In this document: piece by piece, positions 1 to 8,595 of the stretch | How the letters are laid out: each line of letters opens with the position of its first letter | How positions within the stretch are numbered: the stretch's first letter is position 1 | Assembly (NCBI RefSeq): GCF_003583925.1 | Contig: NZ_QYCN01000001.1 | Location: forward strand, 170,095-234,094 | Direction: 5' to 3' | DNA length: 64,000 bases | Source of the DNA: Hymenobacter rubripertinctus | GTDB taxonomy: Bacteria > Bacteroidota > Bacteroidia > Cytophagales > Hymenobacteraceae | Program-made: the position numbers and the translations under genes | Notes under the pieces: generated by a model | Databases searched by the model: none | Told to the model about the DNA's origin: nothing | What the model saw: only the letters and a program-made list of their open reading frames with translations

Positions 1-185
1 GGGGAAGTGAAACAATAAGCCGCCAGCAGAAAGCCGCCGCCTAAGCTACACCGGCCGCCAGCAAAGGCGCAAACCAGCCCGGGCAGCGGCTACATGCGGG
101 GTGCTGCCGGCCCCGGCGCTGCCTTCGATACGCAACCCGGTTGGATTTCGATTTTCGCGGTGTACTTTTGCCCTTACCAAACCCC
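1..185. other. Leader region upstream of tRNA-Gly, no gene seen
   Basis: No convincing coding sequence is present in this stretch. The open frames crossing it also run through the tRNA and have no recognisable protein features. The only plausible function is as promoter region for the tRNA; no clear promoter motif stands out. Confidence 0.4.
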
Positions 186-258
186 GCGAGAGTAGCTCAG
201 TTGGTAGAGCATCAGCTTCCCAAGCTGAGGGTCGCGAGTTCGAACCTCGTTTCTCGCT
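186..258 (+). tRNA. tRNA-Gly (anticodon CCC)
   Basis: A complete 73-nt cloverleaf can be folded. The acceptor stem GCGAGAG pairs with TTCTCGC (one G:U), the D arm is GCTC/GAGC, the anticodon stem TCAGC/GCTGA encloses the loop TTCCCAA with anticodon CCC at 219-221, and the T arm is GCGAG-TTCGAAC-CTCGT. The discriminator base is T (U73), as expected for bacterial glycine tRNAs. CCA is not encoded. A terminator-like hairpin follows immediately. Confidence 0.95.
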
Positions 259-269
259 CACTGTAAATC

Positions 270-303
270 AGCCACTTGCCTTTCGAGGCGAGTGGCTTTT
301 TTA
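270..303 (+). terminator. Intrinsic terminator after tRNA-Gly
   Basis: An 11-bp stem, AGCCACTTGCC with GGCGAGTGGCT (one G:U pair), has a short TTTCGA-type loop and is followed directly by a run of T residues. It lies 11 nt after the tRNA end, so it is a typical rho-independent terminator for that transcript. Confidence 0.85.
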
Positions 304-388
304 TTGACGGTTTACCCGCCGGATTACGCAGATTCTTACTACCTATACCAGCCTTCTACTGAACAATCCGCTATAAACCCGCCACATC

Positions 389-1111
389 GTGCCCGTACGC
401 TTAGCTTTTTATCTCCTGCTTATACTGTGCGGCGCCTGCCAGCCGACTACCTTCCGCCAGTGCCCCAACCCGCACACCGACCCAACCAAACGGCTGTACA
501 ACGATATCGTAACCGAGCTGATTGAACGGCGCTTCTACAACGCGTATCTGCCCGAAAAGGAGCGGGAGGAACTCTGGAGGCATTTTGCGGAGGTGGACCA
601 TGCTGGGAGTTCTGGCCCCAACGATTCCGCGTGGCACCAAGCCCGGAATGCCCGCCTCCAGAACCAGTTATTCCAGGACTCGGCCCATTTTCAGACGTTC
701 TACCTGGATATATCGCCTACGAAGAGCGCGCTGCGGCTGGCCGAGTTGCCCGATTCCTTCCCCGCACTGAGGCCCTGGTCAGACATTGTGGCCATGATAA
801 CGGCCCTCACGCCCCACCAGCCACAGGCGACACTGGACAGGCTAAACCACGTTCAGACAGCCATGCAGGCGGCGGAATTTCAACTTTGTACCGCACGTTT
901 GCGGACCCTGAACAATGAGCAGCACCAGCGAGAATCGGCGGCGAGGACTATTACCCTATCGGAAGTCGTTTTCAATGCCCGCCAGGATCAGGCCCTGCTG
1001 AGCTATGGCTGGCGGTGCGGCTCGCGGTGCGGTTTTGGGGAAGTCCTGCTGGTAGAGAAAACCAACGGGCGCTGGCACATCCGGCAGGCTGTTCAAACCT
1101 GGATTTCCTGA
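389..1111 (+). CDS. Predicted lipoprotein of unknown function
   Basis: A 240-residue protein read from a GTG start. The first 17 residues form a short basic N-terminus and a hydrophobic stretch ending in LCGAC, so a lipoprotein signal with the cysteine at position 17 is likely, although the -3 residue (Cys) is unusual. The rest is a soluble, charged, mostly helical-looking sequence with one C-terminal pair of nearby cysteines (GWRCGSRCGFG) before a short beta-like tail. I do not recognise a family. The gene stands alone between the tRNA terminator and the convergent LacI gene, with only 33 bp between the two stop codons. Codon use resembles the neighbours. The start could be later, but the signal sequence supports this one. 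Confidence 0.65.
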   Translation: MPVRLAFYLLLILCGACQPTTFRQCPNPHTDPTKRLYNDIVTELIERRFYNAYLPEKEREELWRHFAEVDHAGSSGPNDSAWHQARNARLQNQLFQDSAHFQTFYLDISPTKSALRLAELPDSFPALRPWSDIVAMITALTPHQPQATLDRLNHVQTAMQAAEFQLCTARLRTLNNEQHQRESAARTITLSEVVFNARQDQALLSYGWRCGSRCGFGEVLLVEKTNGRWHIRQAVQTWIS

Positions 1112-1144
1112 CACTTCTGCGGCTCATTGCCTGGCCGGTTGGCA

Positions 1145-2164
1145 TTACTGCCCGCTCGCCGTGGAGCGGCGCGGGACCAGGGTGGACTTTAGCTCCACGC
1201 TCTGGCTGGGCAGGATGGGGCGCTTCTTCTCGATGGCGCGCAGCAGGATGCTGGCAGCTTCCTTACCGATTTCGTAGGCGGGCTGGGTGATGGTGGTGAG
1301 GGCCGGAGCGAGCAGGGCCGCCACTTCGAGGTTGGAGAAGCTGATGACCTTCACCTGTTCGGGAATGGCGCGGCCCAGGGCCTCGCAGGCCAGGTAGCTA
1401 CTGATGGCCAGCCGCTCGGCGGAGGCAAACATGCCGTCGATTTCGGGGCGGGTGCGCAGCAGTTCCGTGATGCGGGCGGTATTCTCGGCGTCGGGGCCGG
1501 CCCCGTCGAAAACCAGCGCCTCGTCGAAGGGCAGGCCATGGGCGGCCAAGGCGGCCTGGTAGCCCTGCATCCGGATGCGGCCGATGGAGAGGTTGCCGGA
1601 AATGAGCAGGTGGGCAATGTGGCGGCAGCCCGCTTTAATGAGGTGTTCGGTGGCCAGGTAGCCGCTCTCGTAGTCGTTGGTGGTTACGTTGGCCGTGTTC
1701 AGGGCCTGGCACACCCGGTCGAAGAACACGATGGCGGGCTTGCTGACTTGCAGGCTTTGCAGGTGGGAAAAATCCTGGCTGCCGCTGGAAACCGACATGA
1801 GCAGTCCATCGACCCGGCCCCCGGTCAGGTACTGGGTGATGGCCACCTCCCGCTCGTAATCGTCGTGGGTGAGGTAGATGAGCACGTGGTAGTCGTTCTG
1901 GCGGGCCACTTCCTCAATGCCGTTGATAGCCAGGGAGAAGAAGTGGTTGTTGACCTCGGGAACAACCACGCCAATGGTTTTGCTGATGTTGCGGCGCAGG
2001 CTGCTGGCGTAGGCGTTGGGCTGGTAGTTGAGTTCGGCCGCCAACGCCCGCACCCGCTCCTTGGTTTCGGCCGACACTTCATGACTATCCTGCAACGCGC
2101 GGGACACGGTGGCAATGGAGAGGTTTAATTCCTGGGCAAGCTGTTTGAGCGTCACGGAACTCAT
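1145..2164 (-). CDS. LacI-family transcriptional regulator of the uronate locus
   Basis: A 339-residue LacI/GalR regulator. The N-terminus (about residues 1-55) is the classic LacI helix-turn-helix with VTLKQLAQELNLS, IATVSRALQ and a hinge rich in Asn, Tyr and Arg. The rest is a periplasmic-binding-protein-like sensor domain beginning IGVVVPEVNNHFFS, with FDR and YLATEHLI segments typical of the family. I take the internal ATG at 2164 rather than the longer frame to 2200, because MSSVTLKQL aligns with family starts. It lies at the distal end of a minus-strand set of uronic-acid degradation genes and is the obvious candidate for binding the CGGAAACGwTTAC operators found near the susC, uxuA and beta-helix promoters. 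No copy of that operator is seen in front of its own gene. The effector is not visible; a uronate or 2-keto-3-deoxygluconate would fit. Confidence 0.9.
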   Translation of the reverse strand: MSSVTLKQLAQELNLSIATVSRALQDSHEVSAETKERVRALAAELNYQPNAYASSLRRNISKTIGVVVPEVNNHFFSLAINGIEEVARQNDYHVLIYLTHDDYEREVAITQYLTGGRVDGLLMSVSSGSQDFSHLQSLQVSKPAIVFFDRVCQALNTANVTTNDYESGYLATEHLIKAGCRHIAHLLISGNLSIGRIRMQGYQAALAAHGLPFDEALVFDGAGPDAENTARITELLRTRPEIDGMFASAERLAISSYLACEALGRAIPEQVKVISFSNLEVAALLAPALTTITQPAYEIGKEAASILLRAIEKKRPILPSQSVELKSTLVPRRSTASGQ

Positions 2165-2299
2165 GCGGAGGGAAGGGGACGAGGTCGGGTAGAGCAGCAA
2201 AAAAGCGGTTCTTGCTCCCTAAAGCTACTTCAATTACGCCAACATCGCCAACGGTGCCCGCCAGGCGGATTCCGCTACCTCAGAAGCCGGATTACTCAT

Positions 2300-2414
2300 C
2301 CATCAGAACGTCATTCCGAGCGAAGCCGAGGAATCTCGCGTGCTGACGTTGAGTTACTATTCCAACGTCAGCACGCGAGATTCCTCGGCTTCGCTCGGAA
2401 TGACGTTTTGATGG
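2300..2414. repeat. Long inverted repeat, dispersed family A, copy 1
   Basis: Two 52-nt arms (2300-2351 and 2363-2414) are complementary at all but one position, around an 11-nt loop. The arm core includes CGTCATTCCGAGCGAAGCCG. A second copy of the same family lies at 19715-19830. This copy sits downstream of the GH2 gene and upstream of the LacI gene, so in RNA it would form a very stable hairpin at the GH2 3' end. It fills most of the 302-bp gap between these genes; nothing else is evident in that gap. Confidence 0.9.
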
Positions 2415-2466
2415 CCTGCCAATTGCCGGTTGGCTCCGGTCACGGCCCCGGCCGGGCGCGCCTTTT

Positions 2467-4932
2467 CTACCAGGCCAGCAGCACCGGGGGCAGCTTTTCG
2501 GCCTGCACGCTCAGGGCGGCGGGGCCGGGGGCGGTGCGCACCCGGATGATGGCCCGGCCGTTGTAGGCCTCCACCACCCGCGCGCCGGACGACGTGCCCA
2601 GGTTATCGAGCAGCTGGCCGGCACCGGTGAAGCCGAAGCGGAGGCGGGTTTTGGCGTCGAGGCAGCGCACGCCCCCGGCATCGAGTACGGCGGCCTGGTA
2701 GGTAGCCACGCCGGCTTCTTCGCCCAGCTTTTCAAGAGCCAGCCGGGCGGGTGGTCCCCAGGTTTCGGTCTGGTAGATTTGATTGATCTGGTCCTCCACC
2801 ACCGTTTTGCCCCGGCGGGCCACCACCCGCAGCACGTTGGGGCCGGCGCTCAGGGGCACCAGCCAGCGCAGGCCAGCGGCCGGGAAGTTCTGGCTGTCGC
2901 GCTGCTTCACGCCGTAGCTTTTCCCGTTCACGAACAGCTCGGCCTCGGGGCAGTTGGAGTAGGCTTTCACCATCTTCAGCTCCCCGGGCAGGCCCCAGCG
3001 CACGGGCCAGGAGTGACCGTAGAGGTGCACCATCGGGGCGGTGGTCCAGTACGACTGAAACACGTAGTAGGCCTCCTTTTTGGTGAAGTCGCGCTCCACC
3101 ACGCCCTTCTGGTTCAGGTAGGGCACCGGGTTTTCGGGACGGACGGGGGTGGAAAAATCCTTGAACGGCCAGTAGGCCGCGCCGCTGAGCCAGGGCATGG
3201 TTTCCTGCTCCTTGAGGTGCCAGTCGATGAGGTTACAAATGTACGTTTCGCTCCAGTCGCCGTCCTTCGAGACGCGAGCCGCCCCACCAATAAGGGCGGC
3301 GTCGCCGGCCCGCTCGTCGGCCCCTTTGCCGCCCGAAATACCGGCCAGGGCCTTGTCGGGGCTTTCGGAGTGGCGGCCGGCGTGGCTGTCGCCGCCCCAT
3401 TCCACGTGCAGGAAGCGCTTCACGCCCGCGAATTCCTTCTCCGATACTTCTTTGTAATCGGTGTAGCTGCCCCGGTACCAGCCCGCCCAGATGGAGGGCG
3501 AGTACACGTCGGGAATGTCTTTGCAGAAGTCGCAGCGGCGGATGGCGGTGTAACGGCCGGGGTCGAGCTGGTGGGCCAGGTCGTTGAGCTCCGTCATGTA
3601 GGCCCGGATTTTCTGCTGGTCGAACGCGGGGAAGTCGTTGGGCCAGTCATTTTCGTTGCCCAGCCCCCAGATGATGATGGCCGGGTGGTTGTAGTGCTGC
3701 TGCACCATGTTGGTCATCATGCGCTTGCCCTGCGCCTGGTACACCGGCCCGCCCAGCCCGCCCCGGCACCACGGAATTTCCTCCCACACGGTGATGCCCA
3801 GCGAGTCGCAGAGCCGCAGCACGATGCGCGACTGTTGGTAGTGGCCCAGCCGGATAAAGTTGACGCCCATCTGCTTCATGAGCACCATTTCCTCCCGGAT
3901 GAGGGACTCGGTGAGGGCGGCGGCCACCCCGGCGTGGTCCTCGTGGCGGTGGGTGCCGCGCAGCAGCAGGCGCTGGCCGTTGAGCGTAAAGGGCCCGTGC
4001 TCCACGAACTCGATGTGGCGGAAGCCGATTTGCTCGGTCTGCTCGTAGGCCCCGGCCCCGCTGCCCACCGTGGCGCGCACGGTGTACAAAGCCGGCCGGG
4101 CGGGCGACCATAATTGCGGATTCTTCACCCGGAAACTACCCAGCGCCACTTCCCCGGCCGCGGCCATAAGGGTGGTTCGCTCCTGCCCCACCACCCGTCC
4201 GCGCGGGTCGAGCAGGCGCAGGGTAACCGGCACCGGGCCGGCGGGCCGGGGTTCGCGCAGCACGCCCCGGAGGGTGAGCCGGCCGAGCCGGCCAGCCGCG
4301 TCCACTTCGGCCCGGGCGGCGAGGCGCTCCAGGGACACGGCCGGCACGTAGGTCAGGTTGAGGTAGCGGTAGAGGCCCCCGTAGAGGTTGAAGTCGGACA
4401 GGTCGGAGGGCATCATCTCCAGGTCGCGGGTATTGTCGCTGCGAATGGAGAGCGGGATGAGGCCTTTGAACTGCTCCTGGGCAGCCTTGCTCTGCCGGAA
4501 GGCGGCCAGCGCGTCGGTAATGTCCAGCGTCCATTCGTCGTAGCCGCCCACGTGAGAGCCCACTTTGGTGGTGTAGAGGTAGACGTCGGTTTTCTGGCCG
4601 GCTCCCTCGAAGTGGAGCAGCGTGCGGCCGCCGGGGTACGGGTTCTGCACCGCCAGGCGGGTGCGGTACCAGCCGGGACCCTGGTAGTAATTCACGTCGG
4701 GGTCCACGGCATCAAGGGCGTTAAAGCAGTGGGGCAGCGCAACGGGCGTCCAGAGCGGCACGGTTTCGGGCGAGCCGGGCGCGGCCGGGCGCACGGCCTC
4801 CCAGATGCCCCCGAGGTCCTGGCGCACGAACTCCCAGCCCGTAGTCAGGCGGGTGCTTTGCTGGGCACGGGCGGGCTGGAGGCCGGTGAGCAGCAGGAGA
4901 AGCGCGAGGCGAAGGAGCAGCGGGAATTTCAA
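2467..4932 (-). CDS. Secreted glycoside hydrolase family 2 enzyme (beta-glucuronidase or beta-galactosidase type)
   Basis: An 821-residue GH2 protein with a signal peptide (residues 1-24, ending ARAQ). After it come the GH2 sugar-binding jelly roll (about 30-195, with WYRT and HFEGAG), an immunoglobulin-like domain (about 200-305) and the TIM barrel (from about 306). The barrel holds RGTHRHEDHAG, then WGLGNEN with the predicted acid/base Glu427, and VEWGG with the predicted nucleophile Glu511. The C-terminal part carries further beta-sandwich domains. The start is TTG; no nearby ATG preserves the signal peptide. In this locus, with GH88, KduI and UxuA/UxuB, removal of terminal beta-glucuronate is an attractive role, but specificity cannot be read from sequence. 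A heptamer array and a perfect 60-bp inverted repeat separate it from the SDR gene upstream, so it may be expressed separately from the susC-susD operon. Confidence 0.88.
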   Translation of the reverse strand: MKFPLLLRLALLLLLTGLQPARAQQSTRLTTGWEFVRQDLGGIWEAVRPAAPGSPETVPLWTPVALPHCFNALDAVDPDVNYYQGPGWYRTRLAVQNPYPGGRTLLHFEGAGQKTDVYLYTTKVGSHVGGYDEWTLDITDALAAFRQSKAAQEQFKGLIPLSIRSDNTRDLEMMPSDLSDFNLYGGLYRYLNLTYVPAVSLERLAARAEVDAAGRLGRLTLRGVLREPRPAGPVPVTLRLLDPRGRVVGQERTTLMAAAGEVALGSFRVKNPQLWSPARPALYTVRATVGSGAGAYEQTEQIGFRHIEFVEHGPFTLNGQRLLLRGTHRHEDHAGVAAALTESLIREEMVLMKQMGVNFIRLGHYQQSRIVLRLCDSLGITVWEEIPWCRGGLGGPVYQAQGKRMMTNMVQQHYNHPAIIIWGLGNENDWPNDFPAFDQQKIRAYMTELNDLAHQLDPGRYTAIRRCDFCKDIPDVYSPSIWAGWYRGSYTDYKEVSEKEFAGVKRFLHVEWGGDSHAGRHSESPDKALAGISGGKGADERAGDAALIGGAARVSKDGDWSETYICNLIDWHLKEQETMPWLSGAAYWPFKDFSTPVRPENPVPYLNQKGVVERDFTKKEAYYVFQSYWTTAPMVHLYGHSWPVRWGLPGELKMVKAYSNCPEAELFVNGKSYGVKQRDSQNFPAAGLRWLVPLSAGPNVLRVVARRGKTVVEDQINQIYQTETWGPPARLALEKLGEEAGVATYQAAVLDAGGVRCLDAKTRLRFGFTGAGQLLDNLGTSSGARVVEAYNGRAIIRVRTAPGPAALSVQAEKLPPVLLAW

Positions 4933-4962
4933 CGGGAGCGGGAATTGGACCTCACCCCCCTG

Positions 4963-4986
4963 CCCCCTCTCCCTGGGGAGAGGGGG
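4963..4986. repeat. GC-rich hairpin upstream of the GH2 gene
   Basis: The arms CCCCCTCTCC and GGAGAGGGGG are perfect complements with a 4-nt loop. The hairpin lies about 30 bp upstream of the GH2 start, in its likely 5' leader, and could affect translation. No other role is visible. Confidence 0.6.
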
Positions 4987-5013
4987 TGCCAGGCGCGGGC
5001 CGGTGGTGGAGTA

Positions 5014-5045
5014 GTGAGTCGTGAGTCGTGAGTCGTGAGTCGTGA
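5014..5045. repeat. Heptamer tandem repeat GTGAGTC x4
   Basis: Four perfect tandem copies of GTGAGTC followed by a partial copy (GTGA). It lies in the 354-bp gap between the SDR and GH2 genes. The 7-bp unit length matches the much larger CAGTTGY array at 10057-10312. The copy number could vary by slippage. Confidence 0.85.
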
Positions 5046-5068
5046 AATCTACGGACTAGAAGCTGGCG

Positions 5069-5237
5069 CTAGTTCCCCTCCTTGGAAAATGTCGCGCATC
5101 AAGCGAGTGTGGGTTAGGGGTGGTTGATGCTGTCCGCACGGAACACGCACGAGTCGACCCAGTGGGTTGTTCAAGGAATCAACCACCCCTAACCCACACT
5201 CGCTTGATGCGCGACATTTTCCAAGGAGGGGAACTAG
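5069..5237. repeat. Perfect 60-bp inverted repeat
   Basis: Arms 5069-5128 and 5178-5237 are exact reverse complements over 60 nt, separated by a 49-nt loop. The left arm begins CTAGTTCCCCTCCTTGG. No copy was noticed elsewhere in the window. It sits downstream of the SDR gene and upstream of GH2, so it would act as a strong RNA hairpin and possible processing or termination site between them. It accounts for most of the gap at 4933-5286 together with the heptamer array. Confidence 0.95.
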
Positions 5238-5286
5238 TTTTAGTTTCTAGTTCGCCGCTTAGGGTATCCCCATTTCACCACTGCCC

Positions 5287-6102
5287 CTACACGCCCCCGA
5301 AAATCGAGAAGCCGCCATCCACGCAGATCATGGAGCCGGTAACGAAGCGGGAGGCGTCGCTCAGGAGCCAGATGAGGGCCCCTTGCAGCTCGTCGGGGTG
5401 GCCGAAGCGCTTGAAGGGGGTCTGGCGGATGACCAGCTCGCCCCGGGGCGTGAAGCCGCCGTCGGGGGTGGTGAGCAGGTTGCGGTTCTGCTCGGTGAGG
5501 AAGAAGCCGGGGGCCAGGGCGTTCATGCGCAGCTTGTCGCCGTGGCGGTTAGCCATTTCCACCGCGAACCACTGGTTGTAGCAGTCGACGGCGGCCTTGC
5601 CCATGTTGTAGCCCAGCACCTTGGTAATGGCCCGCTTGGAGTTCATGGACGAGATATTGACGATGCTGCCGCCCCCCGACTCGGCCAGGGCCGGCCCGAA
5701 TACCTGGGTGGGCCGGATGGTGCCCCAGAGGTTGAGGTCCATGACCCGCTGCATGCCTTCCAGGTCCATGTCGAATACGTCGGTGGCGGCATCTAGCACG
5801 CCGTCGGGGGCGTTGCCGCCGGCCCCGTTCACGAGGCCGTCAAGGCGGCCGAAGGTGTCGAGCATACGCTGACGGGCGGCCCGGAGCTGGTCCATATTGA
5901 GCACGTCGGCCACCAGGGCCACGGCCCGGCCGCCCCGGTCCCGGATGGCGGCGGCCCGGGCCTCGGCCACCTCGGCGTTGCGGCCCAGAATGCCCACGGC
6001 CCCGCCGGCCCCCACGATACCGTTGATAAAGGCGTCGCCCAGAATGCCGGTACCCCCGGTTACGACAATAGCTTTATCCTGTAATGAAAACTGGTCAGTC
6101 AT
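5287..6102 (-). CDS. SDR oxidoreductase, probable D-mannonate oxidoreductase (UxuB-type)
   Basis: A 271-residue classical short-chain dehydrogenase. The nucleotide-binding motif TGGTGILG is at residues 15-22, NGAGG follows the fourth strand, and the catalytic tetrad includes Ser near 152 and YNMGK (Tyr165, Lys169). The segment APGFFLTEQNRNLL and the C-terminus with SDASRFVTG and VDGGF are characteristic of the Bacillus/Bacteroidota SDR form of D-mannonate oxidoreductase (fructuronate reductase), which interconverts D-fructuronate and D-mannonate using NAD(H). UxuA, the next enzyme, is encoded at 18517-19680 in the same locus. A KduD-type role on 2,5-diketo-3-deoxygluconate is the main alternative. 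The gene follows GH88 on the same strand with a 74-bp gap containing a short hairpin. Confidence 0.85.
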   Translation of the reverse strand: MTDQFSLQDKAIVVTGGTGILGDAFINGIVGAGGAVGILGRNAEVAEARAAAIRDRGGRAVALVADVLNMDQLRAARQRMLDTFGRLDGLVNGAGGNAPDGVLDAATDVFDMDLEGMQRVMDLNLWGTIRPTQVFGPALAESGGGSIVNISSMNSKRAITKVLGYNMGKAAVDCYNQWFAVEMANRHGDKLRMNALAPGFFLTEQNRNLLTTPDGGFTPRGELVIRQTPFKRFGHPDELQGALIWLLSDASRFVTGSMICVDGGFSIFGGV

Positions 6103-6132
6103 GTAACGGCTGATTGAGAGAATGAGGGTTTC

Positions 6133-6160
6133 CGGCGCAGCCCACGTAGGTGCTGCGCCG
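6133..6160. repeat. Short hairpin between GH88 and SDR genes
   Basis: The arms CGGCGCAGC and GCTGCGCCG are exact 9-bp complements around a 10-nt loop. With no long T-run on the minus strand it is more likely a processing or attenuation hairpin than a full terminator. Confidence 0.6.
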
Positions 6161-6176
6161 ACTAAAAATTACTGCG

Positions 6177-7367
6177 CTACTTCGGCAGCCGGGCGTAGTG
6201 CTGGTAGCGCCCGAGGGCTTCGAGGAAGTAGTAGTCGGCGTACACCAGGGGCACATCCACTTCGGAGTTGATGGGCTTGTGGCCGGTGCTGTGCTTGAGC
6301 AGAAAGAAGTTGTTGGTGCCCGTTTCGGCCAGGTAAGCCGGGGAGCACAGACTGGTCAGCATGGCCGTGGCCGCCCCGTAGTACGGCGCGTCTTTGGGTA
6401 CGTACCGACTCAGCTCCAGCAGCCCCGAGGCCGCCACGGCTGCCGCCGAGGCATCGCGCGGGGCTTCGGGAATGGCGGGGTCGTTGAAGTCCCAGTACGG
6501 AATGTGGTCGGGGATGCGGGCGGTCTGGAGCAGGAAGTAGTCGGCGGCGCGGCGGGCGGTGGCCAGGTAGCGCGGGTCGCGGGTTTCGCGGTAGAGCATG
6601 GTGTAGCCGTAGATGGCCCAGCCCTGGCCCCGGGCCCAGCAGGAGTTATCGGCGAAGCCCTGGTGGGTGCCGGCCGTGCGCAGCTGGCCGGTGGCGGGGT
6701 CGAAGTTGAGCACGTGGTAGGTGCTGCCATCGGCCCGGAAGCGGTGCTGCATATCGGTGTTGGCGTGGCGGCGGGCCAGGCGGGCGAAGCTGGAGTCGCC
6801 GCTGAGCCGGGAGGCGTTGAAGAGCAGCTCCAGGTTCATGAGGTTGTCCACGATTACCGGGTAGGCCCACTGCTCGGCGTGGTGGTCCCAGGACCGGATG
6901 GCGCCCACCGTGGGGTTAAACCGGGTAGCCAGGGAAGCGGCGGCCTGCAAGAGCACGGCGCGGTAGGCGGGGTTTTTGGTCTGGGCGTAGCCCTGGCCGT
7001 AGGAGTCGTTGAGGATAAAGCCCAGGTCGTGGGTGGTGGTGATGAACTGCTCGGGGGCCAGGGTTTCGGTGAAGGCGGCGGCGGCCCGCTGCCACCGCTG
7101 GTGCCCGCTCAGGGCAGCCAGCTGCCAGAGGTTGCCGGCGAAAAAGCCGCTGGTCCAGTTGCGCGACGTGGTGCGCAGCAGGCTGCCGTCGGGCGCGGTG
7201 CTGCGGGGGTGCAGGGTGCTGTCGGGGTACTGGCGCAGGTAGGCCGCGTACTGGGCCTCGGCCCGCGCCACGGCCAGGGCCACCGGCACCGGGGCCGGCC
7301 GCTGGGTCCGGACCGCCGCACAACCCAGCAGAAAAAAACCGGCCAGCAGAAAAAATACGTGTCTCAT
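6177..7367 (-). CDS. GH88 unsaturated glucuronyl hydrolase, lipoprotein
   Basis: A 396-residue protein from the ATG at 7367. That start gives a clean lipoprotein signal ending LLGC (Cys16), whereas the longer frame to 7448 would overrun the preceding gene's end. The (alpha/alpha)6-barrel shows the GH88 hallmarks WTSGFFAG, HDLGF (Asp114) and VDNLMNLELL (Asp174). These two aspartates correspond to the catalytic pair of characterised unsaturated glucuronyl hydrolases. The family hydrates the double bond of 4,5-unsaturated uronic acids left by polysaccharide lyases and releases 5-keto-4-deoxyuronate, the substrate of KduI (15008-15826). The gene lies 37 bp downstream of the lyase gene on the same strand and is probably cotranscribed. 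It is likely periplasmic or outer-membrane anchored. Confidence 0.92.
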   Translation of the reverse strand: MRHVFFLLAGFFLLGCAAVRTQRPAPVPVALAVARAEAQYAAYLRQYPDSTLHPRSTAPDGSLLRTTSRNWTSGFFAGNLWQLAALSGHQRWQRAAAAFTETLAPEQFITTTHDLGFILNDSYGQGYAQTKNPAYRAVLLQAAASLATRFNPTVGAIRSWDHHAEQWAYPVIVDNLMNLELLFNASRLSGDSSFARLARRHANTDMQHRFRADGSTYHVLNFDPATGQLRTAGTHQGFADNSCWARGQGWAIYGYTMLYRETRDPRYLATARRAADYFLLQTARIPDHIPYWDFNDPAIPEAPRDASAAAVAASGLLELSRYVPKDAPYYGAATAMLTSLCSPAYLAETGTNNFFLLKHSTGHKPINSEVDVPLVYADYYFLEALGRYQHYARLPK

Positions 7368-7404
7368 GGGAAAGGAAAACAAGGCGGAAGGCAGCAAGAG
7401 CCAC

Positions 7405-8595
7405 TTATAAGGCCCAGGGCACCGGCACGTAGTCGGGGCGGCGGGCAAACACCCCGGCCGTATTCAGGTCGGGGTAGCGGCGGGCGGCCTGGTGGTAGAG
7501 GTGCAGGATGGTTTGGTCGGAGGTGGCGGCCGCGTCGGGCTTGGCCATCTGCCGCTGGCCCAGCAGGTAAGGGCGGAACCAGTCCACGGCGGCGCGCAGG
7601 CCCCGGCCATCGGGCGTGGCGTAGTGCCAGAGGTCGAGGCCGGTGTGGGGGGCCAGTTGGGCCAGCTGCACCCAGCCTTGCAGGTTCATGGAGGTGTAGT
7701 TCCAGGGGCGGGTGCGCGCCAGCTCCAGGGGCTGGGCGCCGTCGGGCTGGAACTGCACCGCCACCCGGGGCCAGGTCTGGGTTTGCAGAATCCGGCGGGC
7801 CAGCTGCTCGTCGCCCGTAAACAGGGCAAAGTCCACCACCTGCACGTCGTAGAAAGTGCCGTGGTTGTTCTGGGCCGCGCCCTCCGGCCGGGCCACCGGG
7901 CTGGTCAGGAGCCAGGTGGTAAAGTCGCGGAACCAGGCTTGCAGGCCCGTTGTCAGCGGCACGTCTACGGCGCGGCTGCCGGCCAGCAGGGCCAGCGCAT
8001 CCGGGATTTTCACCAGGTGGCGGGTTTCGATGATGCCGAAGTTGCGGCCGTTGTTAATACCCGGAATGCCCTGCCCGAAGTTCAGGTTGGGATTCATGCG
8101 GGTGGCCGGGTCCAGGAAAAACACCCGCAGCAGGTCCGCGGCCTTCTCGGCGTAGCGCGCCTCCCCCGAGAAGTAATAGGCCAGGGCCAGCGTCTGCACG
8201 TCGGCGCACAGCTTGCCCAGGGTTTCGCTATCCTTCATGGCCGCCGACTCCGGGTTGCGCAACCCGTCCTTCTGCATGTAGGGCTTGCCGTCGGGCTTGC
8301 TGGGGTCGGGCCACCAGTACGGGGCCTGCGAAATGTAGTCGTGCTTGTCGCCGCTGGGCGGGGTCTGGGGCTTGCCCACAATGGTATACGGCTCCCGTTT
8401 CAGCAGCTTACCGGCCTGGTCCAGCAGGGCCTGCACCTGCGGGGTTTCGGGCTGATGACGGGCCTGATACGCACTTTTGTAGGCGCTCAGGACGGCGGAA
8501 TCGAGCAGCAGCCACCCCGTGGGGGCGGCCGTTGCAGCGGCGCGCCCCGGGGTAGTCAGCAGCCAGCCCACCAAAAAGAAAAGAAGCAACCGCAT
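7405..8595 (-). CDS. Alginate_lyase-superfamily polysaccharide lyase, PL38-like
   Basis: A 396-residue secreted protein with a signal peptide (cleavage near residues 19-20). It has the (alpha/alpha)-toroid signature of the alginate_lyase Pfam family: APYWWPDPSKPDG (about 92-103), RNPES, GRNFGIIETRHL, and NNHGTFYDVQ (243-252), where the Asn/His/Tyr cluster is the likely catalytic centre. These features fit PL38, whose characterised members cleave alginate or beta-1,4-glucuronan; PL5 is a more distant alternative. The start codon overlaps the susD stop (TAATG), indicating translational coupling. GH88 follows. Cleavage by this enzyme would create the unsaturated non-reducing ends that GH88 removes. 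Substrate identity (glucuronan, alginate or a glucuronate-containing heteropolymer) is inference. Confidence 0.85.
   Translation of the reverse strand: MRLLLFFLVGWLLTTPGRAAATAAPTGWLLLDSAVLSAYKSAYQARHQPETPQVQALLDQAGKLLKREPYTIVGKPQTPPSGDKHDYISQAPYWWPDPSKPDGKPYMQKDGLRNPESAAMKDSETLGKLCADVQTLALAYYFSGEARYAEKAADLLRVFFLDPATRMNPNLNFGQGIPGINNGRNFGIIETRHLVKIPDALALLAGSRAVDVPLTTGLQAWFRDFTTWLLTSPVARPEGAAQNNHGTFYDVQVVDFALFTGDEQLARRILQTQTWPRVAVQFQPDGAQPLELARTRPWNYTSMNLQGWVQLAQLAPHTGLDLWHYATPDGRGLRAAVDWFRPYLLGQRQMAKPDAAATSDQTILHLYHQAARRYPDLNTAGVFARRPDYVPVPWAL

Noticed and set aside
46..307. Small frames across the tRNA
   Set aside because: They pass through the tRNA-Gly and its terminator and show no protein features.
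2779..5031. Long plus-strand frames opposite the GH2 gene
   Set aside because: They are His/Gly/Val-rich antisense readings of a real GH2 enzyme and end in intergenic repeats.
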